Positions 9,721-22,400 of a stretch of DNA of 64,000 nucleotides are shown one piece after another (position 1 is the stretch's first letter; every line of letters starts with the position of its first letter). Below the pieces are notes generated by a model that saw nothing but the letters and a program-made list of their open reading frames with translations, made no database searches and had not been told where the DNA came from. The stretch covers positions 145,742,312-145,806,311 of the forward strand of contig OY821519.1 of the NCBI GenBank assembly GCA_963682025.1, in the 5' to 3' direction. Source of the DNA: Cordilura impudica. Lineage: Eukaryota > Arthropoda > Insecta > Diptera > Scathophagidae. The position numbers were made by a program, and so were the translations under genes.

Positions 9721-12700
9721 TCAAAATGTTCCTGCTATTAAATCTGCTCCTGATAAAATAGAATCTGAAGCTACGAATATCTGAGATTCAGTTAATTTAG
9801 CAACTAAATTGCAAGCAGCAATTTCGGCATAAGTTATACCACCGACTACATACACCAATATTTGACGATTTTTAAGGGGCAACAAATCCTTGAAATCTCC
9901 TCGTTTTATTGTTTGACTATATGACTTTAAAGACTGACCATTGATTTGGATATTATCAATCATTGCAATTTTGGAAATGAAATCTTCACTATTCAAGGAT
10001 TTTAAAAGAAATGAACACAATTGCGCAATTAGCGGAATATACAGGCGATTAAAGACATAACTCGGACAAGCCGCAGAATTCGGTTTAGACTTTTGCGAGT
10101 TAGAATTGGAAGCGGCAGATATATTGGTAGGATTTTCCAAGTCTTCCGTTCCGGACATAGAAAACATTAACTTTAAACGATTGGCATTAGCTTGAAATTG
10201 TGTTTGTTGAAATTTTTGCATATTCAAAGGAATATTTGACAATAGCTTTGTAGCCGTTCTATTAAGGGATGTGGCCATCTCTTCTATTAATGCGGGCAGA
10301 AGCCCTACATGTGATAATTGTTGAAATATCGATAGATGTTTTAAGCCGAAATAATTACAGTAATTACGTATAAATAATATTAGTTCATCAGATGTTATAC
10401 CCGCACAAATGTGAAGTAATGATAATAATCTTAAGGTATTATACTTCTGACCATCTGTTGTCAGAAGTTCATCAATATCTTGTAGAATTTTCTTTCTTGA
10501 CACATTATTTAATATATCTTCTTCTAACGTCTGCACACGTCTAAAGTTTGAACCCAACATTTCGATTACCTTTTCACTGGCATTAAGATGTCTTACTAAT
10601 TTATTTTTGAGCTCAGATATTTTGGGTAATTTACGATTTACGTAATCATGCATTTCATCGAGTTTCATATTGTTAAGCTTTTGTAATTCCATACTTATTG
10701 ACTTGGCCTGTTGACGAATTTGACTACTGGCAGCTGCAAAGTGTTTATAACGATTTTCAGCAAAAATTTCATCATGCAACGAATTTAAACGTATTGTAGG
10801 TGTTTTTTTATTAGTTGGCAGTTTGGTAGCTTGTTCAGTTATTACTTCTCTATCAGGTATCATAAGAATCGATAATTTTTGTTGTTTAATCTTATTTGTT
10901 GTCATTTCTAATTCCAGTACTTCGGCATTTTTGGAAAAAACTTCTAGAAGTAATGCTGCATATATGGCTGGTGTTAATAAAGGCGAAGCATAATCCTTAT
11001 CCCGATCTACAATTAATAGGGCAGAAAAGTCAGTTTCTTTATCTTCTTGTGATGGTTTGGGCAGCGCTCCTAATTTATTTAACATTATCACAATATTCTC
11101 GGAATGTTCTCCATAGCTAAGTACAAACTCAGGACGACCACACAGGATTTGTAGAACCCGTAACGAGTGCGATATGGAGGGTAATAATGAACAATCTGAT
11201 TTCACAAAAACGGTTGAGAAAACCTTAAAAATATAAGATATGTTAAATAAATATTTGATCATTTAATCAAAACTATTGGGTACAATAAAGTGGGACAAAC
11301 AAAAAAGAAACGGCATATTATTTGAGAGTTTCCTTCCGATTCACTTGATTATAAACAATGATTTCTAAATTACACCTTCTGTATATGATCTGGGAAAAAC
11401 TCGTTTTCCAATAATTGAAGAACAAGCTCTGCTATTTATAGAAATGTAATTAAAGTATAGATGACTAAACGTTAACGGTGCTTTATACAATTAAAACTTT
11501 TGAATCTGAAATATATTTTGTTCACTAGAGTATTTTCACATATATTTCGCATCAATTGTTTAACAAAAAAACTCATTGCAATTTATTCACCATCATTATT
11601 AAAAACTTATTGTAAATTATTCACCCAATACCTCGTTTTTCCATTATTGGTATTCAGCTTAAAATTACTACCCCGGTAAGGTGACAAATGCTGTATTCAC
11701 AGACAAAAAGAACTTTAATCTCGATTTGTGAATGAAATAGAGATTTTACAATCAACTCACAGTTTCCAGTTAGGTGTTATGATGTTGGGAGGAAACATGT
11801 TCTTTGGCATATAGAATAAAATGTTGAGTCAAATGTTATAACCGGAAATAATTAAAAAAATGATAATGCTAAATTTCTTTTCGAAGAATTCGTCAAATAT
11901 TTGGGCCTGTTTCATTGGATAATGCCTAATTTCACCCAAAAACAAGGAATTTGATTCACTGGATTAAAACTTGTCTTAAATTTCGTTATAATATCTATAG
12001 AGACTATACAAATCCATTACACCTAAAAAGGTCGAATAAATGTTTATTTATTTATGTTTCACCATTTATTGGAATATGCATCTATTCTAATAAACCACAA
12101 AATATTACAATATTTTACTGCTTCAAACCGTTTTAATTGAATAAAGTCCGTTAACGTTTAAATATTTGCACTGTTTGTGTACTTATATAAGGCGTAGATC
12201 TTGCCCTAATGTCTTAAAAAGCCAATTGCTGCCAGCTTATATACTGCAATTACAATTTATTTTATTTAAAATTATTTCCGCCCATTAAGTGAATCATCAT
12301 ACTGTATAAAAATTATGAAACAAAATATTTTGATGAAAAATAATTTAAGTATATTGTATTTAGATATGTATGTACATATGTATTATTAGAAAAAGAATGT
12401 TGTGCATAAAAAAATATTAAAAACAAATTGGTGTAAATTGTATTTCTTTAATTTTTTACTTCTTTTTATACCCATAAAAATCAAGCGACTATCCCATATT
12501 GGGTAATTCGAAATAAGAAATCTTTCGAACAAAAATGTTGACACTAATCTTATAACACAATTACACGATAGAGTATCCACTATAAATTTAATAATTGTCA
12601 TAAATTTGGATTTACAAAGAGAATTCGAACTAATTGTTATAAATTGAGTAACAAACTACCTTAATTGAGAACGTTCATGGTTAAAACTTACACTTGGCAT

Positions 12701-13253
12701 TTCCATACTTAAGACACCCTCATCTAAATGTATAAAATCCCAGTTGTAACGATGTAAGCCTACTATACCATAAAGACCCTGCTGTTCCAGCAGTTGAGGA
12801 AAATAAGCAAAACATGATGGCACACAAATTATATGAAAATACTTCAAATTAGTATCCTCGGACCATTGCGAAGTCTGTGCTTTACAAATAATCAATTTTA
12901 TTTGATCAATAACCCGAGTAAATGTTGCCAAATCACTGCGTAACATATACAATTGAACTTGATCGCAAGATGATCGAGTAATAGCATTATGGGGATCTAA
13001 TTTAAAAATACGTTGAATTCCTTTAAGTCTACGGAAAAAATGTAGATTTATTCAAAACATTTAGTACTGCTGTTTAATGCACAATGACTCACTTTAACCA
13101 AGAGGCAGCACAAATATGCTCCAAGGGCTTGATGAGTGATGGTTCAATTATTAAATCTTTATTGCCGGGTATAGAACATAAAATCGCTTGTAATTTTTCT
13201 TGGGCGATTAGCTGAAAACCTTGCAGTTTCTTATCTAATGTAGAGGATTCCAT
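9721..13253 (-). CDS. Vps33B: Vacuolar protein sorting protein 33B (Sec1/Munc18 family)
   Basis: Three exons, 13253-13093, 13028-12692 and 11223-9721, join with correct phases and GT-AG borders (donors GTGAGT and GTAAGT) into 666 aa; the stop is TGA at 9721. The start is the Met of MESSTLDKK, because the frame upstream does not resemble the family. The N-terminus has GNKDLIIEPSLIKPLEH, where human VPS33B has the closely related GKKDLFIEADLMSPLD. The middle has LSMEMPS, LLIVDRDKDYASPLLT and NEIRNEHF-like IFAENRYKHFA, and the C-terminus ILVYVVGGITYAEIAA. VPS33B binds SNAREs and, with VIPAS39/Vps16B, acts in late endosome and phagosome maturation. The gene is somewhat longer than the human protein (617 aa). 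Intron 2 (11224-12691) holds nothing recognisable. Confidence 0.93.
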
Positions 13254-13428
13254 GTTTGTATTTTTTTCTATTTCTATTTTTATAAAATTTACACAACTTA
13301 TACAAAATTTAAAAACAACAAAAGTCAATACTCAATTTCTAGCATGAGATAAAACTAAACAGCTGTTTGATTTTTTTTCAATGTGAACAACGTTGTCTAA
13401 ATTTGTTTAGTAAACAAAATACATAGCA
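13254..13428. promoter_or_regulatory. Bidirectional promoter between Vps33B and Pop5
   Basis: Only 175 bp separate the two start codons, so both 5' untranslated regions and both core promoters must lie here or overlap the genes. A perfect palindrome AAACAGCTGTTT sits at 13357-13368, near the middle. It fits the AWCAGCTGWT E-box found as a core-promoter motif of Drosophila housekeeping genes. No TATA box in a convincing position was seen. Assignment as promoter is inferred from the arrangement. Confidence 0.6.
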
Positions 13429-16400
13429 ATGGTTCGCATTAAAAATCGGTAATTATTTGTTCTTTTCTGGAAGTTATCATAAATTAAATAAATATTTTGT
13501 TTTTCTAGTTATATTGTTGTACAAATTTTACCACAAAATTGTCAAACGAAGGTGCTACACATAAAAGATCAAATCTTAGCCAAATGTATTTTATCGCATG
13601 TCCAGAAATATTATGGTGTTTATGGTGCTGGTTTATTGGAACATGGTTTTCGTGTTAAGTATTGCAATGAAAGAACTAAAATAGCCATATTACGTTGTTC
13701 ACATTTCTCTCATAAATTTGTTACAAGTATTTTACCATTAATAACAGTGGTAAGTTAACTAAGTGTTCCCTACAAATACGCGTATTTGGTACAATTTTAA
13801 TACACTAACGAAATCAGTACATTTATAAATTACCACTAAAGTATAGTAAAGCGTTAAGCAAATGACTCCACAGTCATATTGTATGGAAGAATCATTTTAT
13901 CGCACCAATAAAAAGATTCCTTTGCGGGTTTCCTTCGTCGGTATAAACTGTTACCCGAAGGCGATAGGCATAAATTCCAACTAAGAAATAAAATTAACAA
14001 GAGTGTTCAATTCGGCTGTGCCGAATCTTTTATACCCTCCACTTAGGTTTCACGTTTACATTAATATCTGGACTTTTTGCACTATTTGTAACAAATGTAA
14101 ACAAAATATTTGAGTTGTTTGTTGACACTCTCAACATACGGTCGTGTTATTAAAAATTCAACTTTTCTCACGTGTTAAATTTTTGTAAACAAACAATTAA
14201 TTTTTTAATTTCAATTATTTGATATAATTGAGAATGGTCTCCACACAAAAACGCAAAAAATTCTGGGGTAACAACCCTACATTTAAAGTTCCCAAACCTC
14301 TAGAAAATAACAGATTCCAAGTGCTATCTGACATGGATGACGACACCAGCGAAGAAGAAGGTGAAGTAAGTGGAGATGCAAACAATATTCCTCCAATTAT
14401 TGTTGATAGTGGTCATAAGTTCACTTATATCATAAAGATATTGGGCTCGAACTCCAAGTATAAGAGAATGTCGATAGGTACAAAAGTGATTCCAAACACT
14501 TTGATTGACTTCAATGAAGCTTTAAAAAAACTTAAACACGAAGAAATTAAATTCTTTACGCATCCAGTTAAAGACAACAAGAAATTTAAACTTATGCTTT
14601 TTGGTCTACCACAATTTGAACTAAAAACGATTCTTGAGGAGTTCAAAAATACGTTCAATATAGAACCAACAAACATAAATGAAATTAAAACCACACGATC
14701 CACATCTGACGATGCTTTGTATATGCTAGAATTTAACAGAAGTCAGATTTCTAAACGAGAAGTATTTAAGACAAAATACTTTTATGGTATAGTGGTCCAC
14801 TGGAGAAATCCCCGGCGTCGTGCAAGAGGACCGACACAGTGTTCAAAATGTGCGTTATATGGTCATGGCTCATAAAATTGTTTTAGAAAAAATGTATGTC
14901 TAGGTTGTGGAGGTCGACATGTTGCCAGTTAAATAAAATTGCAAGTGACGGCCCTGTGATATATAAATGTATTAATTGTATTAAGAATAACTTGAAAAAT
15001 GTTAATCATCGAGCAGATGACATAAACTGTCCATCGCGCCGCGAGTACCTAGAAATACGACAAAGAGTTGCCAGAAAACAACACATTTGTAAAATGCCAC
15101 AACATTCGGAACCTGATCCTTTCATCTGGGATGACGATATCCCAAATAACCGTGATATATCATCAACTAATAAGGTGCGTATTTTTCCTCGCACCGATGA
15201 AATTCCATCAACTAGTAGAGCACATAATGCTCTCAATAAAGTTTCCTACGCAGCAAAAGCTAAAGCAGCTCAAATAATAGATCATGATAACGATGATCTC
15301 TCTAATGAAAAGCTATTAGAAATTTTCTTTGATGCAGTCGATGCTCTAGAAAAATGTAAAAACAAATATGACAAGCTGCGAGTACTTGGAAATATGCTTA
15401 AACATCTCATATAAAGAAACAACAATGTATAGAATCAATGTTATGCTTTGGAATGACCAAGGCATAACTAATCGAACAGCTTTATATCAATTTAGAACAC
15501 TTTTTAAATGAAAAAAAGTCGATGTAGTTTTATTAATGAAACTTTTTTAAAACAAAAACACAAATTCAAATTGCTTAATTATAAAATCTACCGTCAAGAT
15601 CGATTAACCCATGGAGGAGGTGTATTAATAGCGATTAAAAATACAATTCCACACCAATATGTATCAATAATGTAAACAACAATTATTGAAAATGTTTCCA
15701 TTGTAATAAATACTAATAACCGGCCAATTATATTTACAGCTGCATACTGCCCACGTTACACTAACAGCTTCATTGAAGATTTAAACAAAATCACCACAAC
15801 AACGTCTGAATTTTTTGTTTTCGGCGATTTTAACGCTCACCATACTAGTTGGAAGGAAACAACACTGCTGGTAGAAAACTATATAACCATCAAATGAATT
15901 CCAATTATTACATCCACTCGTCCAACACCTCTACTCGATTTGGACAGCGTTCAACACCCACACAAACATCAGTTATTGACCTTCTTCTTACAAACTCGAA
16001 CTTAAATATTTCGGCAATAGAAACTCATCCAGGTATGTTAAACTCTGATCACGTTCCAGTTACATGTCAAATTTATGGTTCCATTATTGAAAGAAAAATA
16101 CTTGTTCCACTGTATCAGATGGCAAATTGGAATGAAATCAATCAATGGGTAGACCAAGAGCTTCGAAGAAATAATTTACTATCTGCAATTATAACCGAGT
16201 CAAACATTGAACAAATTATAAATAAAATTACTCACATAATCCAAGAGGCTTCCAAAAGAATTCCAGTTAAGGAGAAACAAATTTGGCAGAAAAAAATTTC
16301 TCAATTAACTTTATACTTAATTGGCCAAAGAAAAAGGTTTGTACGTAAATAACAAAGTGCAACCAACATTTCGGAGAGGCATTACTTATCATCTGTTGTT

Positions 16401-19400
16401 AAACAGTTGAATATTTTAATCAACTTTCACGTATCAAATGACAGAAATGACAACTGGAATAATGTTATTAAAAAATTGCCACCTGGCAACAAAAAGTTTT
16501 GGCAGCTGAACAGAGCAATAAGAGGGAATAAAGCAACTGTAGAAAATTTGACAATAGATGGCGCTGATGTATTCAATAATGAAAGAAAGGCAAATATAGT
16601 GGATGTTTTTGAAAATTCACACCAAATAACTTATAATCAACCATCGACAGTTGAACGTATGGTATCGAAACACATTCAATGGTTAGACTTGCAATCTGTG
16701 CCTACCAATGTAACTGATATGTTAACAACCGTGGATGAAATAAAATTTTTAATTTTTAAGCAAAAAAAATTCAAAAGCACCTGGTATAATGGAATAAAAC
16801 CAATAGTTTTAAAATGTATTTTTCAATTTTGTTACAAAAATTTTCAATTGGTGCTTAAAAAATTGTTATTTCCCGAAGCAATTCAAAATTGCCAAGGTAA
16901 TACCAATACTTAAACCAGGAAAAGATAAAAAATCACCCAAAAGCTATCGTCCCATAAGTATGTTGAATGGTTCAGACAAAATTTTTGAAAAAATCATACT
17001 AACGCGACTAAATGAATTTACAGAACAAAACAATATTTTGAGTAATGAGCAGTTTGGTTTAAGAAGAGAACATTCAACGATACATCAGGTGAAGAGAATT
17101 GTAAATTTAATAAATACCAACAAAAATCAACGCAAAAGCACAGGAATAGCTTTTCTGGATATTGAGAAAGCTTTTGACTCCATATGGCACATTGGAATTA
17201 TTTTTAAGCTCAATAAATTTGGTTACCCTATATATTTACAAAAAATTATAAAAAGTTTTTTATTAGACAGATACTTTGCAGTCAATTTGGATAACGAAAA
17301 ATCGACACAAAGGCACATTCCTGCAGGAGTTCCGCAAGGATCAATTTTATCGCCAACGCTGTACTCTATATATACTTCAGACTTTAAAGCCCTAAGAAAC
17401 CAAACAGCGGCCTTCTATGACACCGCATTAATAACAAGTGGAAAACTTTCAAATGCAATAGTGAAGAACATGAAAAAAGCTTTAAGCCATGCTGAAAAAT
17501 ACTTCAACAAATGGAAAATAAAGATAAATCATGGGAAAATACAAGCAATTATTTTCCCGTTTAACAAGTCACCAAAAAGAATTCCGCAAATAACACTTTG
17601 TATGCAAGGGACTGAAATTCCAATACTTGATTCAGACAAATATTTGGGAGTTGTTTTCGATAAAAAACTAACATTCAAAAATCATGTCACACAAGCGGGT
17701 GATAAGGCATTAAAGTGCGGAAGAGCGCTTTTCCCTCTGCTTAACCGAAAATCTAAACTAAATGGCAAAAATAAGCTGTTATTATATAATATGTGTATAC
17801 GACCAATAATGACATATGGCTGCCAGGTATGGTCAACGAGATGTGCCAACACTTATCTTAAGAAGCTACAAATTATCCAAAATAAAAACTTGAAGATTAT
17901 ATAAGTTAAGGCACGTCGCCCCCAACATTTCAACATAATAAAATTTACACCAATATTTCCGTATTCGTTCCTTAGCAACTCAAATTTTCTGCATTAGTTG
18001 CAAAATAGTTTACATTTTGTCTGAATTATGTTTTTTTGGGTCAAATAAATTTTGCAGCATTTTCATAAACGCAAAAATCGTATGGTCAAAGCAGCGGTGT
18101 CAGGTAGTTTGGCAATTTCATTAATTTTGGCACATTCTAAAAGTCAGCAAATTCTAATTGTTGGTTGCCTTTAAAAATAATAATAATAATGTAGAAACAA
18201 AAGCAGTTCTTTTTGTCTTTTTGGATCGAAGCAATAAAAATAAAATTCATTTTTAGTATTAAGAAACAAAAGCACATAGTGCTGATGATAATAAACTTTC
18301 AATTAAAAAAAACAACCAAGTGTTTTACTTATACAACCTGACTAGAAGATACTCAACTGCACTGCTACACAGAAATTCTAAACAAGATCTGTTTAAAACT
18401 GTCATTAGTAAAATAACAACAAGATTCGAAGACAGAAACAGGTCTTCAAGTTTTGATTTAATAAGAAATTTGTAAAATTAACTTTTTCTGTAACTTCTGA
18501 ATAGAAGATGCAAAAAGGGGTTAAAGACAGAATTTCTTAGAAAACTTAAAGGTTTTTTCCCTATCTTTTTTTACCTACATGTAAATATTTCCAAATGTTT
18601 TTTCACTTAAGTAAATTATTTGTTGCAATACTTTTAGTAAAATCTCAAAAACTGTAGATATTAAATATATGTATAAATTTTTTTAATTGTAATGATGATA
18701 GTTTTTTAAATAAAAAAAAAAAATGTTTTAAAAAGCAATTTGATAATTTCATAAACTTAATACTAAATTATTACAACAAATACTCTGAATTTTCAACATT
18801 TTTTAGAGGTGTCTCAATATTTTAGGTCTTATATTGGCACAATGATGCCCGATTTATCCCATTTTAAATACCAACCTGATCCAGATAATGACAAACAATA
18901 TTATTCTAAGTTTAACCAGGTAAATGGTTTATTTTGTGAATGAACGTGATTTCAACAGACGGACTGACTGACGGAATGACAAACTGATATACACCCTGTG
19001 GTGTGAAGAGTATACAAATTTTGAAAAACAACTATAAAAAGAGCAACATAGAAGAATCATATTTTTTTAAGTCTCTAAACCGATTTCATGATTTAAAATA
19101 GCAGTATGTTAATGTTTAATTTTCACTAAAAGCGATATACCCAACCGGAGCTATTGAGAGCGTGGACATCGCTACATCAACTACGCTTGGTATATGGATC
19201 ACGAATATATATATTTTATGAGGTCCACATTTTTTCCAATTATTTCCTCTGCACAGGGAGGGAGGGAGAGTATAAAAATAATGGGTACCCATATTGAAAG
19301 CAATAAGTTTTCAATTATTGTAAAGGTTTCTAATGTTTTCTCAACACCATAAAAATGAATCTTTTATTCTCAAAAAATAAAACCTATAAGATAACTTTTT

Positions 19401-22400
19401 TTTATCACTTATTAGAAAGGGCCCCAGGTACAAAGTCTTTTAGAGAAATCCAACATCAAATCTAGTTGTAGTTACAGTCGGTACGGTTAACAATTTCTAA
19501 AGAACAATCTTTCAATATATTAAAAAACAATTACAGATAGTAATCAAAATATTTTTTTAAGTTCGGAATTTTTTCGAAATACATGTCCCTGGATTCTCTA
19601 TTTTTCTGTTTTGCTTTTAGTCGATTTTTGATATTAATTCCACTAGCATAATCAATTTTTTCAGGTCTTATTTTTACCCTCAATCTCTCCTAAAATCAAA
19701 AGAAAAACAACTTTTGCATATTCCATTGATACTCGCTACTGTACATCATGATATGAAGTTATACTCTAATAGCAGTATGAAAATTAGTTCATATGTAGCG
19801 TTGCTTGGCCGAAATAGATATACTTCTTTTCTTACTTCTAATCACTTTTTTCACTGAAAAGTTTTGTAGTAAATTATTTTTATTTTTAATTAATCGTATT
19901 TAGTCAAATTCATTATTACATTTTGAAATACAATTCTTTAAATATAAGTATAATATATAATATATATATAATATTCTTTCAACGTAGAAACAATACAAGC
20001 AAGCTCTCTCAGTAGATTGTTCAATGTAACAACCAATTGATCTAGTAAGTGTTGAAAATCGGCTGCTGAGTGGGAAATGAGTTTTCGTTCATATTATCGA
20101 AATTTCATTCGTAATCCTCCTAACCAATATTAAAAACCTCAAATATTTATCGTTTTCAGTCTATCTGGAAATTTTAGGAAATTTTAAGTTTTTAAAAAAT
20201 GAACAATTTAAAAATTCCCTTGGATCAACACGAAACACTAGGATTTATATGAAATAAATCCAACCAAAAACTTTGAAAATATCGAAACATATCCAGTGGA
20301 ATATTAATAAATAACAAATTTGTTCTTAAATCCATAGATTCGTCATAGTTAAAAGTAACAGCAGTGGGATTGAAGTATTGAATAATGACTTAAACTTGAA
20401 TGTTTTAATATCACCAATAAGTTTGTCAAGATGTACGTTGTATTTGGTATTACGATAAATTGTCAATAGAAACATTTTTATCTTCCAAAATAAATAGTTT
20501 ACGTATCTTTGGATACTGTTTTGAAATATTTTTAAAGACAATTTTTTGATTGTTGTACCCTTGCTAATACTTTAAAAAAATTAATTCTTGAAAACCATTA
20601 AATTCCTTCAATCCAAACTTAAATATGTATTACTAATCTCAGTGTAAGTAGAAGTAAATGCTTTCAATTTCAAATCACATAATATATATTCTAAATCCCT
20701 GCATGTTAAGCCATATCATTTAAATAAAACAAGTTCATTAAGAGTTTTTGGTTTTGTTAATATGCAACTTTCCTGTTCCAAACATGTTAAATTTTTATAA
20801 TAGTTTGCAAGTATATCAAAGAAATCCTTATCTTCTACAGTACGATATTCATAATGATATTCATCACAACTATTGTTAATTTAATAAAGGGATACATCAC
20901 CTCTTTACCCTCCTTCAACAGCCCATACACAAGGATTTTCATCTGACGATAATGTGACGCATATTTATACCCTATACCACTATGTGGTTTGGGTATAATG
21001 ACTTTGTGCTGCTGTTTGTAACTACCAAAAATTTTTGATCTAGACCCATCTTTTATTATACCGATCGAATCAGAATCACTATCTGATTCGATTTAATGAT
21101 GTCCGTCCGTCCGTCCGTCTGTGTGTCCATGTAAAGCTTGTAATCAAACTGCAGGTCGCAAATATGAATATATTTTGATGAAATTTGGTATATAAGCTTT
21201 TATCGGCCATAGGATGAAAGGTGAGAATCGGTCCATGTTCAGACCTAGCCCCCATACAAATGACCCCTATGAAATCAACATAAATTGCCATAAGGTCCAA
21301 ATTATCATATAAATCGTAGTCAAATTGGGTTTGTATGTGTTTATTACATCCATTAATCAGTAGTCCAAAAATGATCCCTATGGGACAACTCTTAGTCATA
21401 GGCCCCATATAGAGCTGCTTGCCGATCTTCACCTAAATCTATCAAAAAACAAAAATATTGCACTGGTTCTTCTCAAATTTTGTTTGTATATATTTTTGCA
21501 AAATACAAGAGACTTTACCAAACATAGTCAGGATCCATTTTTGGGCCTAGTCCCCATATAGATATAGCATCCAACTGTGGACAAAAGGTGAACAGCATAG
21601 CTCCGTTCGTTTACGTTATAATTTGTAATAATTTGTACAAATTATCAAAAAATTTACTGACTAAAGTGACAGTTCATTTTTTGAAAACTTGCTAGTTTTT
21701 ACTAGATACATATATTTTTGCCAGTAAGAATTAGCAAGCAAGAAAAAACATATGTTTGAAAAACATATCGCACCTTAAATACAAAAGAGTTATTTAGTTT
21801 ATACAAATCTTACAGACGTATGCTCTGTTCGAGAGAGTAAGTGCCATGAGCAAGCACTGTGTTTTAACATTCATGTAATCATGTATTTTAATGTGATATT
21901 CATTTTTATATTTTAGCATGTAGCGTATTCAATTAGCGTGTATTAGAACAAGACGAATATAGTTCTAAAGGTGCTATTACATGATGTGTTTTTTACATAT
22001 GTACTGTCAAATTTTCCCACAACAAAAGTTGTACACATCGTGTGATACATATGAAACATTGTTTATGTACAATACATGAGGAAAGTCACATGTACATTTT
22101 TCAATTAGAGCAGGTTCTATTTTTGTATGACAAACATGTGAAAATACAACACTGCTTGTGGCGAAAGAAAAACAGAGTAAATTATAAAGATTAATATTGA
22201 AAGAATAATAAATTGTTTAATATTAATTAACAATTAAAAAATATAAAACTTTTTTTTAACAATAAATTTTTGTAAATTCACAAATTAAATCAGCTGTTGT
22301 TTACATTTAGAGGTTATGTCATACGGAAATACATATGCACGTGTGATAGCAAAAATTATGAATCGTATGTAAAAGACAATTTTGACAGACATGAGGAATT

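Noticed and set aside
10896..11120. Plus-strand ORF of 74 codons
   Set aside because: It lies opposite the Vps33B third exon and follows its codon structure.
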